From contig JAJHZJ010000028.1 of assembly GCA_023548195.1 (NCBI GenBank), positions 1,878,001 through 1,942,000 on the forward strand: a DNA stretch of 64,000 nucleotides, written 5' to 3'. Below the pieces are notes generated by a model, which ran no database searches, was not told the origin of the DNA, and saw nothing but the letters and a program-made list of their open reading frames with translations. Positions 54,146 through 64,000 of this stretch are shown here, piece after piece. Made by a program: the position numbers and the translations under genes. Position 1 is the first letter of the stretch; every line of letters starts with the position of its first letter. The DNA comes from Bettongia penicillata ogilbyi. Taxonomy: Eukaryota > Chordata > Mammalia > Diprotodontia > Potoroidae.

Positions 54146-54810
54146 AGAAAAGGGCAGAGGGCCAGGACTCCTCAAAGGGAGTTCTCATTTCATAACACTC
54201 AATAAGTTTTTAGATAAATCAATGCCTTCTTCCACGTGACGCCATTTTGTTTTACTGGCTCAAAGGTTCTTTCTTTCTCTACCAATGGACTCTGCAGGAG
54301 CCAAGGATTTGAAAGCATTTTCATACAAATTTAGGAAAAAGTGGTATTTGAACTTCCCCTTTGTTATTGATCATGTCCAACTGGAGTCCAGAACTTATCA
54401 GTTTCAGAAAAGAGAGCTACATGAGTAGAAACACAGCAGAGTTTGTTGGGCTCTGGTCAGGAGTCCTTTACCCTACACTTAGGAAGCCTCCACTAAGGGA
54501 AAGTGAGTGATCAAATCAACCATAGCTGGTCCCTGACTCTTTCAACAGAGCCCCTGACAATGTCCTACAAGAGGTGGAAGTCATGCCTGCTGCCAAATAA
54601 TGAGGTGGTAGAAAGCTCTGGAGTTGCTATGCAATGACATCCATATAGGGAGGGCAAAGTTAGGAAAGAGTAATAAAAGGCCCTACCTTGTAACATGCTG
54701 CTTCATCTTGAATCTGCTATTGGGAAGAACTGTTTGAATTAGCTCGGGATGGGGAAAGACTGTTTGATGGAACAAAGAGAAGTGAGGCTGGAAAGATGAA
54801 GGAAGTTAGC
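54146..54810. other. Unclassified sequence, no gene seen
   Basis: No repeat family or coding signal recognised. Confidence 0.45.
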
Positions 54811-54815
54811 AAAAA

Positions 54816-54877
54816 AAATTATATATTATATATATACATACATATATGTATGTAAATATATATTATATATATAATTT
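54816..54877. repeat. AT-rich near-palindrome
   Basis: The centre acatacatatatgtatgt (54836-54853) is a perfect 18-bp palindrome. Flanking arms aaattatatatta and tatatatataattt extend the symmetry to about 62 bp. It is able to extrude a cruciform. Confidence 0.85.
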
Positions 54878-55089
54878 ATATATTATATATATACACATAT
54901 GTCCCCAAACAAGTCAGAATGAAAGCAGCATGAGGTAAAAGGACTAGAGAACAGATTCTAACAAACTGACACAAATGAACGGAGAAGGGAAGGAATCAAA
55001 TTTTTTTTTAAAATGCCAAAAAAAAAAAAATGGACTAGATTGCTAAATGTAGCCAACTTGGAGGAGAAGAAAGCTTCCAAGAAAGTTAT

Positions 55090-55280
55090 AATAGAAAGGG
55101 TATAGCACAGTGTAGTGGAAAGATCTCTGGATTTGGACTCTGAGGTTGTAAATTCATCTTCTACTTCCTAGCTATGCAATTCACTTAAGGTCTCTGAGTC
55201 TCAGGTTTCCTACTTCGTTTGTAAAATGATGAGATTGGGCTCAATCCCCTCAAGAGTCCCTACTAGTTCAAGATCTAAAA
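55090..55280 (+). mobile_element. MIR/THER-like SINE
   Basis: 'tagcacagtgtagtggaaag', 'tctctgagtctcaggtttcc' and 'gtaaaatgatgagattgggc'. Confidence 0.85.
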
Positions 55281-57005
55281 TCCTCTGAAGTCTAAGGCCC
55301 ACCAAGCAGGAGGGAGAAAGAGTGTGTGGTTTTGTTGCCTCATTTTCTAGTAAGTTCCTGACAAAATTTCAAAAATATGCCACTATGATTTTCATGTGCT
55401 ATAGAAAAACTAGATAAAATAGACACAGACCTCAAATAAATGTTTGTTATATCTATAATCAATAACAGCAAATGATGAATCTTTCTGTCATATTTTACTT
55501 AAAAGTTTTTGGAGAGAAATAAAAAATGTGCTTTGTTTTTGACACATGCAGACCAGATATTAATCCATTACTCCTGTAAACACTGAGCTTTAACTTCCTA
55601 CTTTTTTTTCTTATTGCTGGCACTTTTTCAAGTAACATCCTATTAGTTGGTAGTGGGTAAACACTAGTTCTTTGAGAACGAGCTATAAAGAAGAAGGAGG
55701 GAGTTAAATGGGGTAGTACCTATTTTTATCATATAAATTCTAAAACTATCCGCTCATCTGAGTTCTTTAAATGAAGCATCAAAAACAATTCTCTTGGATG
55801 CCTGCCTTGTCTTCTGTCTCTCATATGATCTCCACTGGCTGATGCTCTCCTCTGAGCATGCCTTTACATGACAGATCTGTCTTCTTGTTTTCAAGCATCA
55901 CCTACTTCTCTCCTCTCTCTGGAGCCCCTCTAGGCATATTGGGGGTCCAGATTTTACATTTTCTCTCAGGCCCTGTAATTATGTTGTATGGGGGCAGCAG
56001 GTTGGAAAGGATGGCAGTTGTAGACATGTCTACCAACAGGTGAGCGCTTTAAAAAAAAAAGCCCTTCTCTTGCCTTCTTACACTGGGGATAATGTTCAAG
56101 AAAAGCTCATCTAGGTAAAAGAAAATATGACCTCTATCACACTCAAGGTCAGCAAAATCCACTGTGATGGGCTGGCTTAGTATCAGCTCTACAACTTTCA
56201 CCTGCCTAGAGGCAGCTTTGACTTCTACACTCAAATACAACCAGACAGCACGTTTCTGAAATCCTAGAGAAAAGTCCTCCTCCACTCCTTCCTTTGTCAG
56301 TTTATCAAGATTATCTGGAAATTCTCATTTGTTTCTATTTATACATCCTCTATCTGTATTTTATCATTTTCTAAAAATGTCCATAAATTACCAGGCAACG
56401 CTTCACATGATGTTGCATTGCTTGAACAACAGATAGTCGGATTTCTACCTGACTGATATTGTCACATTATTAATCTTGTGACCTTTTGGAATAAGGAATA
56501 TATAAACACCAACTGTTTCCATTAGAAATGGTATTTTCTTCTGCTGTAAGAAAACTAGAAATAATCAAATAAGGAAGTACATGGAAAAATCCTTACAAGC
56601 TTAGAAAAAACCCGCTTCGTTCATTTTGTGCTATAGTAATTATCACTAGCAAAAAGAATTCCTCAAGAAAGCTAGAGAGGGATAGGGATGAATTGTAACC
56701 AGTTAAAATGTCTGAAATGAAGGCTCTCGGCTAGCTGGTACTGCCTTAGGTTGGTAAGGACACTAGGATTGTTGAGTCCTAGGCCACCACTGACTGATTG
56801 GGTGAATGATGAAGGGCTTCATGGCTGAAGATCATCAGTGAGGTCAGGAACAATATTGATGGATGGAGGAATCAAGGCAAAACTGGCACACGTCTCTGGA
56901 GCAGATAGATAAAAGCCAAGAGCCTAGTCTTTCTTTTTCCATTTCCTCTTTTGCCTGATGTCTGTTGCTCTTCTTTTTCCCTTCATAGGTCTTGGAGCTT
57001 GAAGC
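55281..57005. other. About 1.7 kb without recognised repeats
   Basis: A second long repeat-poor stretch. A 78-codon minus-strand frame at 56049-56285 (starting at GTG if taken literally, with LILSQPITVDFADLECDRGH inside) is protein-like in composition. It has no recognised domain and no detectable splice context, so I do not call a gene. Confidence 0.42.
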
Positions 57006-57009
57006 CAAT

Positions 57010-57243
57010 CTTCTTATTTTTATAATGATGAAACTGAGAATCACAGAAGTGAATTATGTCAGATCACACATATCAGAATGAGTATTCAAACCCAAGTCAG
57101 AATTATACATCTAGAACTGGATTAGATCTCAGAATTCATCTGGTCCAACACCCTCATTATACAGATGAATAAACTGAGGTCCCAGGCGGGTAAATAACTT
57201 GCCTAAGATCACACGAGTTGTAAACATCAGATGTGAGATTTGA
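57010..57243 (-). mobile_element. Two SINE fragments in tandem
   Basis: First 57010-57105: 'tgatgaaactgagaatcaca'. Second 57110-57243: 'aattcatctggtccaacacc', 'ataaactgaggtcccaggcg' and 'aacttgcctaagatcacacg'. Confidence 0.78.
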
Positions 57244-57244
57244 A

Positions 57245-57320
57245 GCACCCCCAGCATTTAGCATAGTACCTGACACATGGGAGGTGAATAATAAATGCTA
57301 GCTGACTGACTAACTAAATC
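57245..57320 (+). mobile_element. L2 3' end, sense
   Basis: 'tagcatagtacctgacacat' then 'gaataataaatgctagctga' and 'ctgactaact'. Confidence 0.75.
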
Positions 57321-57801
57321 TTAGACCCTGGACTTGCCTCCAGAGGCAGGGCTCTTTTCATAGAGGCACACTGATTTCTCCATTCTGCTATCACAATTCA
57401 GGATATTTACTTCAGCAGTAATATAGAGATGGAGCAGATGTTTATTTATTTATTATATTTATAACTTGATGTTCTTAATTTAAAAGCAAATGAGTGGCAC
57501 TTTTTAAAAAATCCTCTAAAATAAAAACAAATCCGTTTTTCCCCCTGTGGGGCAGCAGCTCCTAATAGAAAAAATATTTTGCAATCTTCCCAAGCAAGAT
57601 TTTCATCCTAAAATGGGTAGGATGAAAGAAAATAGAAGAGGCAAAGAGATTTTTCAATTAGGCATCCTCTGTAGAGAACTCTCTAATCTTCATCAGTTTT
57701 AGAAGTTCTTCAAAGAATACAAACAAAAGATTCTTTCACTATGCATCAAGGATTTTTAAAGCCTTCATTGGGAGAGAACCATGAGAAGAGAACATCCCAA
57801 A

Positions 57802-57879
57802 CAAAGAAGAAGAAGAAGAAAGAGGAGGAGGAGATGAAGAAAGAGGAGGAGGAGAAGGAGAAAGAAGGAGGAGAAGAAG
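57802..57879. repeat. Polypurine tract (GAA/GAG)n
   Basis: Seventy-eight purines interrupted only by one T at 57835. The 95-codon frame 57741-58028 across it owes its Lys/Glu run to this tract and then enters CR1, so it is not a gene. Confidence 0.95.
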
Positions 57880-57904
57880 TTGATGATGATAGTGGTGCTG
57901 ATGG

Positions 57905-58602
57905 TGATACCTGTTTGCCAGGTCATCTTCTAAAGAATGAGTTCAAGTCTGAGCACCATATTCTAGGAAGGACATTGACAAAGTGGACATCGTTCAAATC
58001 AGGGCAATCAATTGGAGAAGGGCTTTGATATCATACCATATGAAGACTGATACAACGAATTGGGTAAATTAAATCTGGAGAAAAAAAGACTTAAGGGAAA
58101 ATGACAGCAATCGTCAAGTATTTGGTGGACTGAAGAAAAGAATAAAACTCAACCTGAGAGCACCAAACTAAGAACAACAGGTGAAGTTGAAAGGAAGGAA
58201 ATTTAGACTTTACCTAAAGAAAAACTTCATTACACCAACATAACTATTAGGGTTTATTTGAAAGTGTAATAGGTAAGTCAACTTTCATTAGAGGTATCCA
58301 AATGAAGATTGATTTTTTAATTACTTCATTTTTCAATTAGCAGCTATTTATTTCCTTTTCCTCCTTCTAGTCTTCCCCAATGGAAGAAAGAAAAAAAAGA
58401 AAAAGAAAACTTTTATAACAAGAAGACATAGTGAAGCAAAACAAATTTTTCCCATTAGTCACATCCAAGAATGTACATCTCATTCTGCATCCCAAGCAAT
58501 GAGCCCTTGCTGAGTGTATTTTAGATGGGATTCCTCTTCAGTTATAAGCTAGACTGGATGACCTCTGAGATCCTACCCAACTGAGTTTGTGAATCTATGT
58601 AA
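57905..58602 (+). mobile_element. CR1/L3 LINE 3' end, split by an insertion
   Basis: 'agcaccatattctaggaagg', 'gggcaatcaattggagaagg', 'gaaaaacttcattacacc' and related blocks run in sense to 58335. The end resumes at 58521 with 'ttttagatgggattcctctt', 'agactggatgacctctgaga' and 'tttgtgaatctatgt'. It is the sense counterpart of the minus copies at 1078 and 9480. Confidence 0.82.
58336..58520 (-). mobile_element. Retroelement 3' end inserted in CR1
   Basis: Begins with T-rich sequence (a poly-A tail on the minus strand), then 'cagctatttatttccttttc', 'gtgaagcaaaacaaattttt' and 'acatctcattctgcatccca'. I believe it is a marsupial L1-type or related tail but cannot fix the family. Confidence 0.5.
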
Positions 58603-58964
58603 TATGAAGAACCACACTTTGGAATGGTTTCTGAGTCTAGTTTCTCTTCCTTTCACACTCCTGGAAACAAAAAGCTTAAGTCAGCCTGTGAATGGGTTTC
58701 TCAGAAACTCCCCTCAGCCCTAGAGGTGCTAATTGCTACTCCTGCAGTTATTAGAAGATCAAAGAACCACCCACAGACTAGAGCTGCATTTAGTCCTCTA
58801 GAGACTAAGCATCTGGAGAGTTGTCACCCTGGGCAGGCTCCTTTCCTTTCCCCCACATCCTTGCTCAGCTCCTCAAATAGCACAGCACGCAAAAATAGGC
58901 ACTAAGGAATCGTGGAATGAATGAACGAACAAATGAATGAATCACCTCAAGGTGTAGTTTTTCT

Positions 58965-59170
58965 CAAGTCTAAGTGTAGTGGAGAGTCAGGAGATCTGGG
59001 TTCTAACCCTGATGCTAGTACTCATTTACTGTGTGACTATAAGCTTCTCTGTGCCTCCATTAGAAAATTGCAAAATGTAAGATGATAACATTTGCTCTAC
59101 CTACTTCACAGAGTTATTGTGAGAAAATCACTTTGTTAACCATAAAATGTTATAGAAATATAAATGATTC
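58965..59170 (+). mobile_element. Mon1/THER-type SINE
   Basis: 'gtagtggagagtcaggagat', 'tgtgcctccattagaaaatt', 'cacagagttattgtgagaaa' and 'ataaaatgttatagaaatat'. Confidence 0.82.
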
Positions 59171-59499
59171 CTCCACTAATATTTTCTGTTGATACTGCTT
59201 TATCATAGTATGAAGGTGACTCTGGGTTCTCAAAACCTATAAGAGTAGAGCATAAGCTGTGGTAGATTCATAGGATCTTAGAGTTAGAGGAGGACTGAGA
59301 AGAGATTCATGGGATTCTGATTCTCCAGAGATTTCTCCCAACTGCACCACCATTCTCAGTTGCCTCCTCCCGGTGACCCCGAGTTTTTCCCAGAACCTCC
59401 ACTTTGAAGAATGGCCCAGACCAGTCATCCTTCCTTCTCTGGATTTCACTACCAGGTATCTCCTGACTTCATACTCCCAAACCTACTTTTAAACTTCTT

Positions 59500-59620
59500 T
59501 TAAACTTCCCCATTAGACTGTAAGATCCTTGAGGGTAGAGGCTGGTATTCTTTTTGTATTCTCAGAATTTAGCACACTTCAAATCACTTAGTTAAAAGCT
59601 CAATGAATAGTTGTTGAATT
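59500..59620 (+). mobile_element. L2 3' end, sense
   Basis: 'cattagactgtaagatcctt', 'gagggtagaggctggtattc' and 'aaagctcaatgaatagttgt'. Confidence 0.83.
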
Positions 59621-60347
59621 GGAAAAAGCCATTGAGTTCATCTAGTCCAATCTCCTCATTTTACAGGCAAGGAAATTGAGACCCAAAGAAGTTGTACTAT
59701 TTGCAAGGTCACTTTTAGTAAGTAGCTCCTTGAAGTGTATGGAGTGTTCAGAGAGAGGTAGCACTCTGGTGTGAGAGCTGCTCATCCATCATTGGTGTCC
59801 AACTTTTACCCAACTCTTACCTTTGGCTCCAAGAATCTATAGCATGTGCAGTGGCCTCATCCTGCTAAAATTATTTCAGCAAATGGGCTAAACCAGGTTG
59901 AGGGTAACTGACAGCCCTCAAACCTACTGGTGAGTTAGAGGAATGTCTACCCCAAGCATGTGAAGACTTGCCCCCATGGAATGGGCAAATGATAACAACT
60001 TGTTCCAATTACCATAAAGACAGCTGAAGCAGGTGATGGGGAGTGCTAAAAGCTTGGCCAGACATCAAAAGTACCAAGGTCATCCACTGCATCCTGGGCC
60101 ATTGCCAGTCATCTTGATTTTTGTCCCGCCACTGGACTTTGATAACTTAGGAAGAGAGAGAGAGGCTTCGTGCAACTCTGCTTCACTTAAATTTAATTCA
60201 CAGGTGACTCAAGACATGAATCCATGATGTCATTTGTCCTCTTCAAAACAAAGGACAAAAAACAAATGACTCCTTACTGGCTCTGCAGCCAGGATTTAAA
60301 CCTGAGTCATCTGACTCCAAATCCAGTATCTTTTCATTGAAAAAAGT
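59621..60347 (-). mobile_element. CORE-SINE/L3-end-like element split by an RTE-SINE
   Basis: Left part 59621-59730 ('gttcatctagtccaatctcc', 'aggaaattgagacccaaaga', 'aaggtcacttttagtaagta'). Right part 60283-60347 ('ctgcagccaggatttaaacc', 'tctgactccaaatccagtat'). The RTE-SINE lies between. Confidence 0.78.
59731..60282 (+). mobile_element. RTE-tailed SINE, near full length
   Basis: Contains 'gtctaccccaagcatgtgaa', 'gatgggg'-rich centre, 'aaggtcatccactgcatcct', 'ttgtcccgccactggacttt' and 'aaacaaaggacaaaaaacaa'. It is the longest of three copies in the window. Short flanking similarity (agctcctt / gactcctt) may be its target duplication. Confidence 0.8.
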
Positions 60348-60568
60348 GCTAACTAGCTAGAAAGGTTTTTGAATATAGGCCTGGCAAGGGACTGCAAGTC
60401 CATCTTCTGAGAACCATCCTCCTTCAGTTCAGAGAAGCTTATTGCCAAGGTAGCCACAGGATGACAAATTTGTTTGACCCATGGCAGCTTCCTAGGATGA
60501 GTTGGAGTCTATCTCAGTTGAGAAAGTACTTCATATTATGATACCATGGATCCTTGAAATCTGTAAGT

Positions 60569-60620
<52 letters not shown>
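60569..60620. repeat. Perfect (ATC)17 microsatellite
   Basis: Fifty-two uninterrupted bases of ATC. Confidence 0.97.
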
Positions 60621-60994
60621 CTCAGAAAGCCTTTGAGCCCTAGGCAGAAAGCTTCTACCATTTTTCTCTCCATCACCATCCTTTGGAAATAGAGCAACCA
60701 AATGAATGGGATTTAGAGGGCTCCCATAGAAGAGCATGAGATTTAGGAGGAGACCAAAAGGTCATGGCAAAGATGGTAGAATAAAACCACGAGTGGAAAA
60801 GAGCCTAAGGTAATTCCATTTTGCTACTCGTTGGTTCTCCGCTTCTCTTCTACAATATCACCATCAAGAAGTCCACCTTTCCTGATTTATAAGATACCTC
60901 GCCACCAGTCTGGGCTGGGTCTACTTGCAACTCAGGGCTAGACCCAAGCTAAATTATGGAGCCATAGGTCAATACCTCCTCATTTGGGACCCGT

Positions 60995-61125
60995 CCTAGA
61001 ATGAAAGATCCTTGAGAGCAGAGATTATACAAAGACATTTTTATCTTCTCATCCTCAGTCCCTAAAGGAGTACCTGGCATATCATAGGCACTTAATAAAT
61101 ACTCATTCATTGATTGATTCTTAAG
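60995..61125 (+). mobile_element. L2 3' end, sense
   Basis: 'gaatgaaagatccttgagag', 'ggagtacctggcatatcata' and 'ggcacttaataaatactcat', then an attgattg tail. Confidence 0.87.
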
Positions 61126-62080
61126 TCTATTCTCACCTTCCCTCCACCCCCCATTCAGTATGTTCATGGCCTCTCTCTTCCTCATAATAATACCTGCTAT
61201 TAGGGGAGGGGAATCTCATATTCACACTGAATTGTAAAAGACTGATAGCTGTTCTGTTATCTCTCTCCAGGGGAATTTGAATTTTAAGATTATAACATCT
61301 TAAGCCAAAGAAGTAGTTTTCTCATAGTAAATTTTTTCAGGGATAAGTAAGAGAGAAAACTCAACTTGAAGGGCAGGGGGGACCTTCCTAGTTCTCTGAA
61401 TACATATTACACAAGCGTCTATTTACTCTAACTTGCTGCCAACCCACCCATGGTCAACTTTGATATAATAGCCCTATAATTTGCCTATGAAGAGAAAGAT
61501 CCCAATGGTCACCTGAAGATTTTAATAAGAGAGGCAGACCAGGACCTTGGTCCCAGAGATGCAGCCTGCTCTCAGAGGCCCTGGTCTGTCAGACAGATAA
61601 TTCATGTAAGATTGTTTTATATACAAACACATATGTGTTATAGACAAATTTCAAAGTCAAAGGATTTCAGTTTGGATAAAAGAGGCTTGGTTCAAAGGAG
61701 TACAGATAAATATGTATAAACTTTTGGACTCTCCTCGGGAATTTACTCAAGAGCCTTTGATCAAGAAATCAGGTTATAAATCTAGAGAGATTTCTAGGAG
61801 TTCCCAATTTCATGCCAGATTCTGTAAATTCTTTTAAAAAGATTTCTTGAAGTTTCTTTATTAAGAATATTAACTCTTGTTTACTAAAATTAGGAAATGA
61901 AATCACTAGCTGCTATCCTCCACACTCTCCACATACACTAAATCTTGTCAAGTCAACTCACTGTTTTGCTTTATTCTCTCTGAAGTTAGGATCATCAGGA
62001 AGGCTAAGTATTGAGCTTAATGATTCTAAGGGGTTTTTTTTTGTAAAAACTCAGAGTTCTGTGTGATGGCTTACTATTGT
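61126..62080. other. About 950 bp without recognised repeats or genes
   Basis: No family, exon-like or RNA-gene signal recognised. Confidence 0.45.
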
Positions 62081-62084
62081 TGTT

Positions 62085-62410
62085 AATATTAATAATATTA
62101 AATAATGTTATTCAGTAGTTTCAGTTGTGTACAACTCATTGTGACGCCATTTGGGTTTTTTGTTTTTGTTGTTTTGGCAAAGATACTAGGGTGGTTTGCC
62201 TTTTCCTTCTCCACCTCATTTGACAGATGAGGAAACTGAGGCAATCAGGGTTAAGTGACTTGCCCAGGGTCACACAGTTTGTAAATATCTGAGATCATAT
62301 TTTCTTCCTTTGTGTAGTGGGTACAACCTAGCTGCTCTGTCCAGGATCAAACAGTCAGTAACTCCCTGACTCCAAGGCCAGCTCTTTACTCTATCACACA
62401 GTCCTTAGAC
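62085..62410 (-). mobile_element. MAR1-type CORE-SINE with a second partial SINE
   Basis: 'tttcagttgtgtacaactca', 'ttttggcaaagatactaggg', 'gacagatgaggaaactgagg' and 'gacttgcccagggtcacaca'. A further head-like piece follows at 62340-62405 ('ctgactccaaggccagctct'). Confidence 0.9.
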
Positions 62411-62472
62411 AGTACCTTTAGGAGTCTGCCATAGTGCCAGAAACTCTGAAATTACCAATCCATTCCTAGAGG

Positions 62473-62551
62473 TCTTCTTCTTCTTCTTCCTCTTCCTCTT
62501 CCTCTTCCTCCTCCTCCTCCTCCTCCTCCTTCTTCTTCTTCTTCTTTTTTT
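62473..62551. repeat. Mirror-symmetric polypyrimidine tract
   Basis: Composition runs (TTC)5, (TCTTCC)3, (TCC)8, (TTC)5, then T7, with no purine over 79 bases. The arrangement is close to mirror symmetry. Confidence 0.95.
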
Positions 62552-63400
62552 GGTGATCCAGAGTTTTCTATTAAAATGTCATCACACCATTGAAAAAGGT
62601 GACATCTAATGTGTGCTCAAATCAAAGCTTGGGCAGGGATGTGGGAAGGAAATGGAAGGACACAAAAACATGAGTTGGAAAGACACCCTGGTCAATTTCA
62701 AAATTTAGCATGGGGCCATGCCTGATCCAGATATAGAATTGACATAGATACCCTAGACCAAACTGGAGTGAAAGACTTCCCAGAGAAGGCGACCAGCTCC
62801 ATTATTTTCCAAAGAGAGCTTCACTTTTCACAGTGATTGTTATGTCAGGGAATAAAACTACTTTTTCTGGTCAAAGTTGATCAAAGTTTTTCAATCAAAT
62901 AAAAAAAAAAGCCAGCAACCCCCCAAGCAAGGGGATATCATTTCTTTAGAAAGAAGCTCCCAATCCCAAAAGAATTGAAGTGCCTTATCGCATCAGTAAA
63001 CAGGAAAGAAAAGAAAAGAAAAAAAAGCATTGTGTCCTAGTAAGGAAAGGATATGTATGCATTAGGTCCAGATCCTTCACTAAAGTTTAGATTGAGGGAT
63101 CTGACTCTATTAAGGAAAGATATAAATTAAAATGTTACTTAGATTAGACTAGCTTTAACCCTTAAATGACATCTTCCTGGGCACAGGAGAATATAATTTT
63201 CAGGAAATGAGGAAGGGAGCAAAGGTTCTAAGATGTGTGCTTCCTTCTTTCAAACAAAAGAAAAAAGATGGTTTTCAAATGGAAGTAGCTTAGCTGGCTT
63301 TTTATAACTGCCAGCACCAGACTTGCAATCTCACAGTCCTGACTCCCCTACTAACTTTAGAGCATCAGTGTTCAATGGGTGACAGATTAGATCTGAGGTT
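62552..63400. other. Unclassified sequence, no gene seen
   Basis: Includes an A/G simple stretch at 63001-63028. No repeat family or gene recognised. Confidence 0.42.
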
Positions 63401-63404
63401 CTAA

Positions 63405-63570
63405 TGTGTCATGTGTCATAGATTGCCCTGGCAGTCTGGGGAAATACATGGAGCTTTTCTGAAAATAACATTTTCAAACAAAAAAACCCAAAATACATAG
63501 GATTAAAAGGAAGACATATTGAAACATGGTTATCAAATTAAAAAAGAAAAACAAGTTCATGTGTCTCGCC
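63405..63570. mobile_element. Probable ancient mammal-wide interspersed repeat
   Basis: 'gccctggcagtctggggaaa', 'ctgaaaataacattttcaaa', 'aaaatacataggattaaaag' and 'ttgaaacatggttatcaaat' recall a widespread mammalian repeat, possibly a DNA transposon. I cannot name it with certainty. Confidence 0.42.
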
Positions 63571-63954
63571 CTAAGATTCTATTAATTTATGATCAAATAG
63601 CACTTATCAAACTATGCTTAATTACATGGTAGCAAATACTGGTAAGGAGAGGTTATTTCTGTGATCCTATACCAGCATATGGCAAACTCATTGTTGTGGA
63701 GAATTTCAATCCATATTTCCAGCGTTGTTGATACATGAAGGAAAGTCATGGCAGGAGGTGGGGGGGCAGACGTGCTAAACAACTGAATAGCAAGTCTCCC
63801 CTGACCCATCACATGTGCCAAGCATCAGCTCATAAGAATGAATGCCATCTTCCACTGGCCAGACAGAGAATGCATCACACATGCAACCAAAGTGTTGGTA
63901 GTAGAAACTCCTTAAATATGTTGTCAGTCTGTGGTAGCATCTGAAGGATATGGG

Positions 63955-64000
63955 ACAGAGACATGTGGATTTGGAGTCCACAGAACTGAGTTTGAGCCTC
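63955..64000 (+). mobile_element. MIR/THER-like SINE, cut by the window end
   Basis: 'gtggatttggagtccacaga' then 'actgagtttgagcctc' is the start of a sense MIR/THER element. Confidence 0.75.

Noticed and set aside
57741..58028. 95-codon plus-strand frame with a Lys/Glu-rich acidic-basic region
   Set aside because: The charged run is the translated (GAA/GAG)n tract, and the C-terminal part is CR1/L3 sequence.
1..64000. CRISPR-like arrays, operons or bacterial-type systems
   Set aside because: The repeats are microsatellites and interspersed transposons of a mammalian genome. No spaced identical repeats and no prokaryotic genes are present.

Overview
This window looks like ordinary intergenic or deep-intronic DNA from a marsupial. 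I find no convincing intact protein-coding gene, rRNA gene, tRNA gene, CRISPR array or operon. The lineage call rests on the repeats. There are many tRNA-headed CORE-SINEs of the MAR1/Mon type, recognisable by a head like 'gcagctaggtggtgcagtgg' and a body like 'ctcatctgtaaaatgagctgg' on one strand or the other. There are L1 elements with the marsupial-type 3' tail, and copies of a SINE I take to be the RTE-tailed marsupial family. Abundant old L2, MIR/THER and CR1/L3 remnants agree with this. I cannot name the species.

Layout. 1-1820: old SINE and CR1/L3 remnants. 1836-8047: one nearly full-length L1 on the minus strand, with 15-bp target-site duplications and decayed ORFs. 8.1-13.3 kb: SINEs nested in CR1/L3 and L2, plus a coding-like relic with an internal duplication. 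13.3-18 kb: a possible retrocopy, a CR1 reverse-transcriptase relic and a 37-bp tandem repeat. 18-22.7 kb: L1 remnant, an unidentified decayed reading frame on the minus strand, and an L2 that hosts three later insertions. 22.8-31 kb: minisatellite, L2 ends, a small RTE endonuclease fragment, CR1, and a 5'-truncated L1. 31-39 kb: SINEs, an RTE-SINE, L1 and L2 pieces and a palindromic hAT-like MITE. 40-50 kb: long L2 fragments, an RTE-SINE, and a Tigger-type DNA transposon inserted in the tail of an L2. 50-64 kb: MIR/L2/SINE remnants, an unclassified hairpin repeat inserted in a SINE, CR1 with an insertion, an RTE-SINE inside a SINE, and several microsatellites including a mirror-symmetric polypyrimidine tract.

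The genes here do not work together, because none is functional. All longer open frames are repeat-derived, low-complexity or unassignable. What the window does hold is a layered record of transposition: DNA transposons and L1/RTE-dependent elements inserted into older L2, CR1 and MIR copies. The least explained signals are the decayed minus-strand reading frames near 19.1-20.0 kb and 11.8-12.1 kb and the hairpin repeat shared by 40.2 and 52.6 kb. All repeat family names come from recognising consensus-like motifs by eye. Boundaries are approximate, usually within 10-30 bp, unless a target-site duplication is stated.
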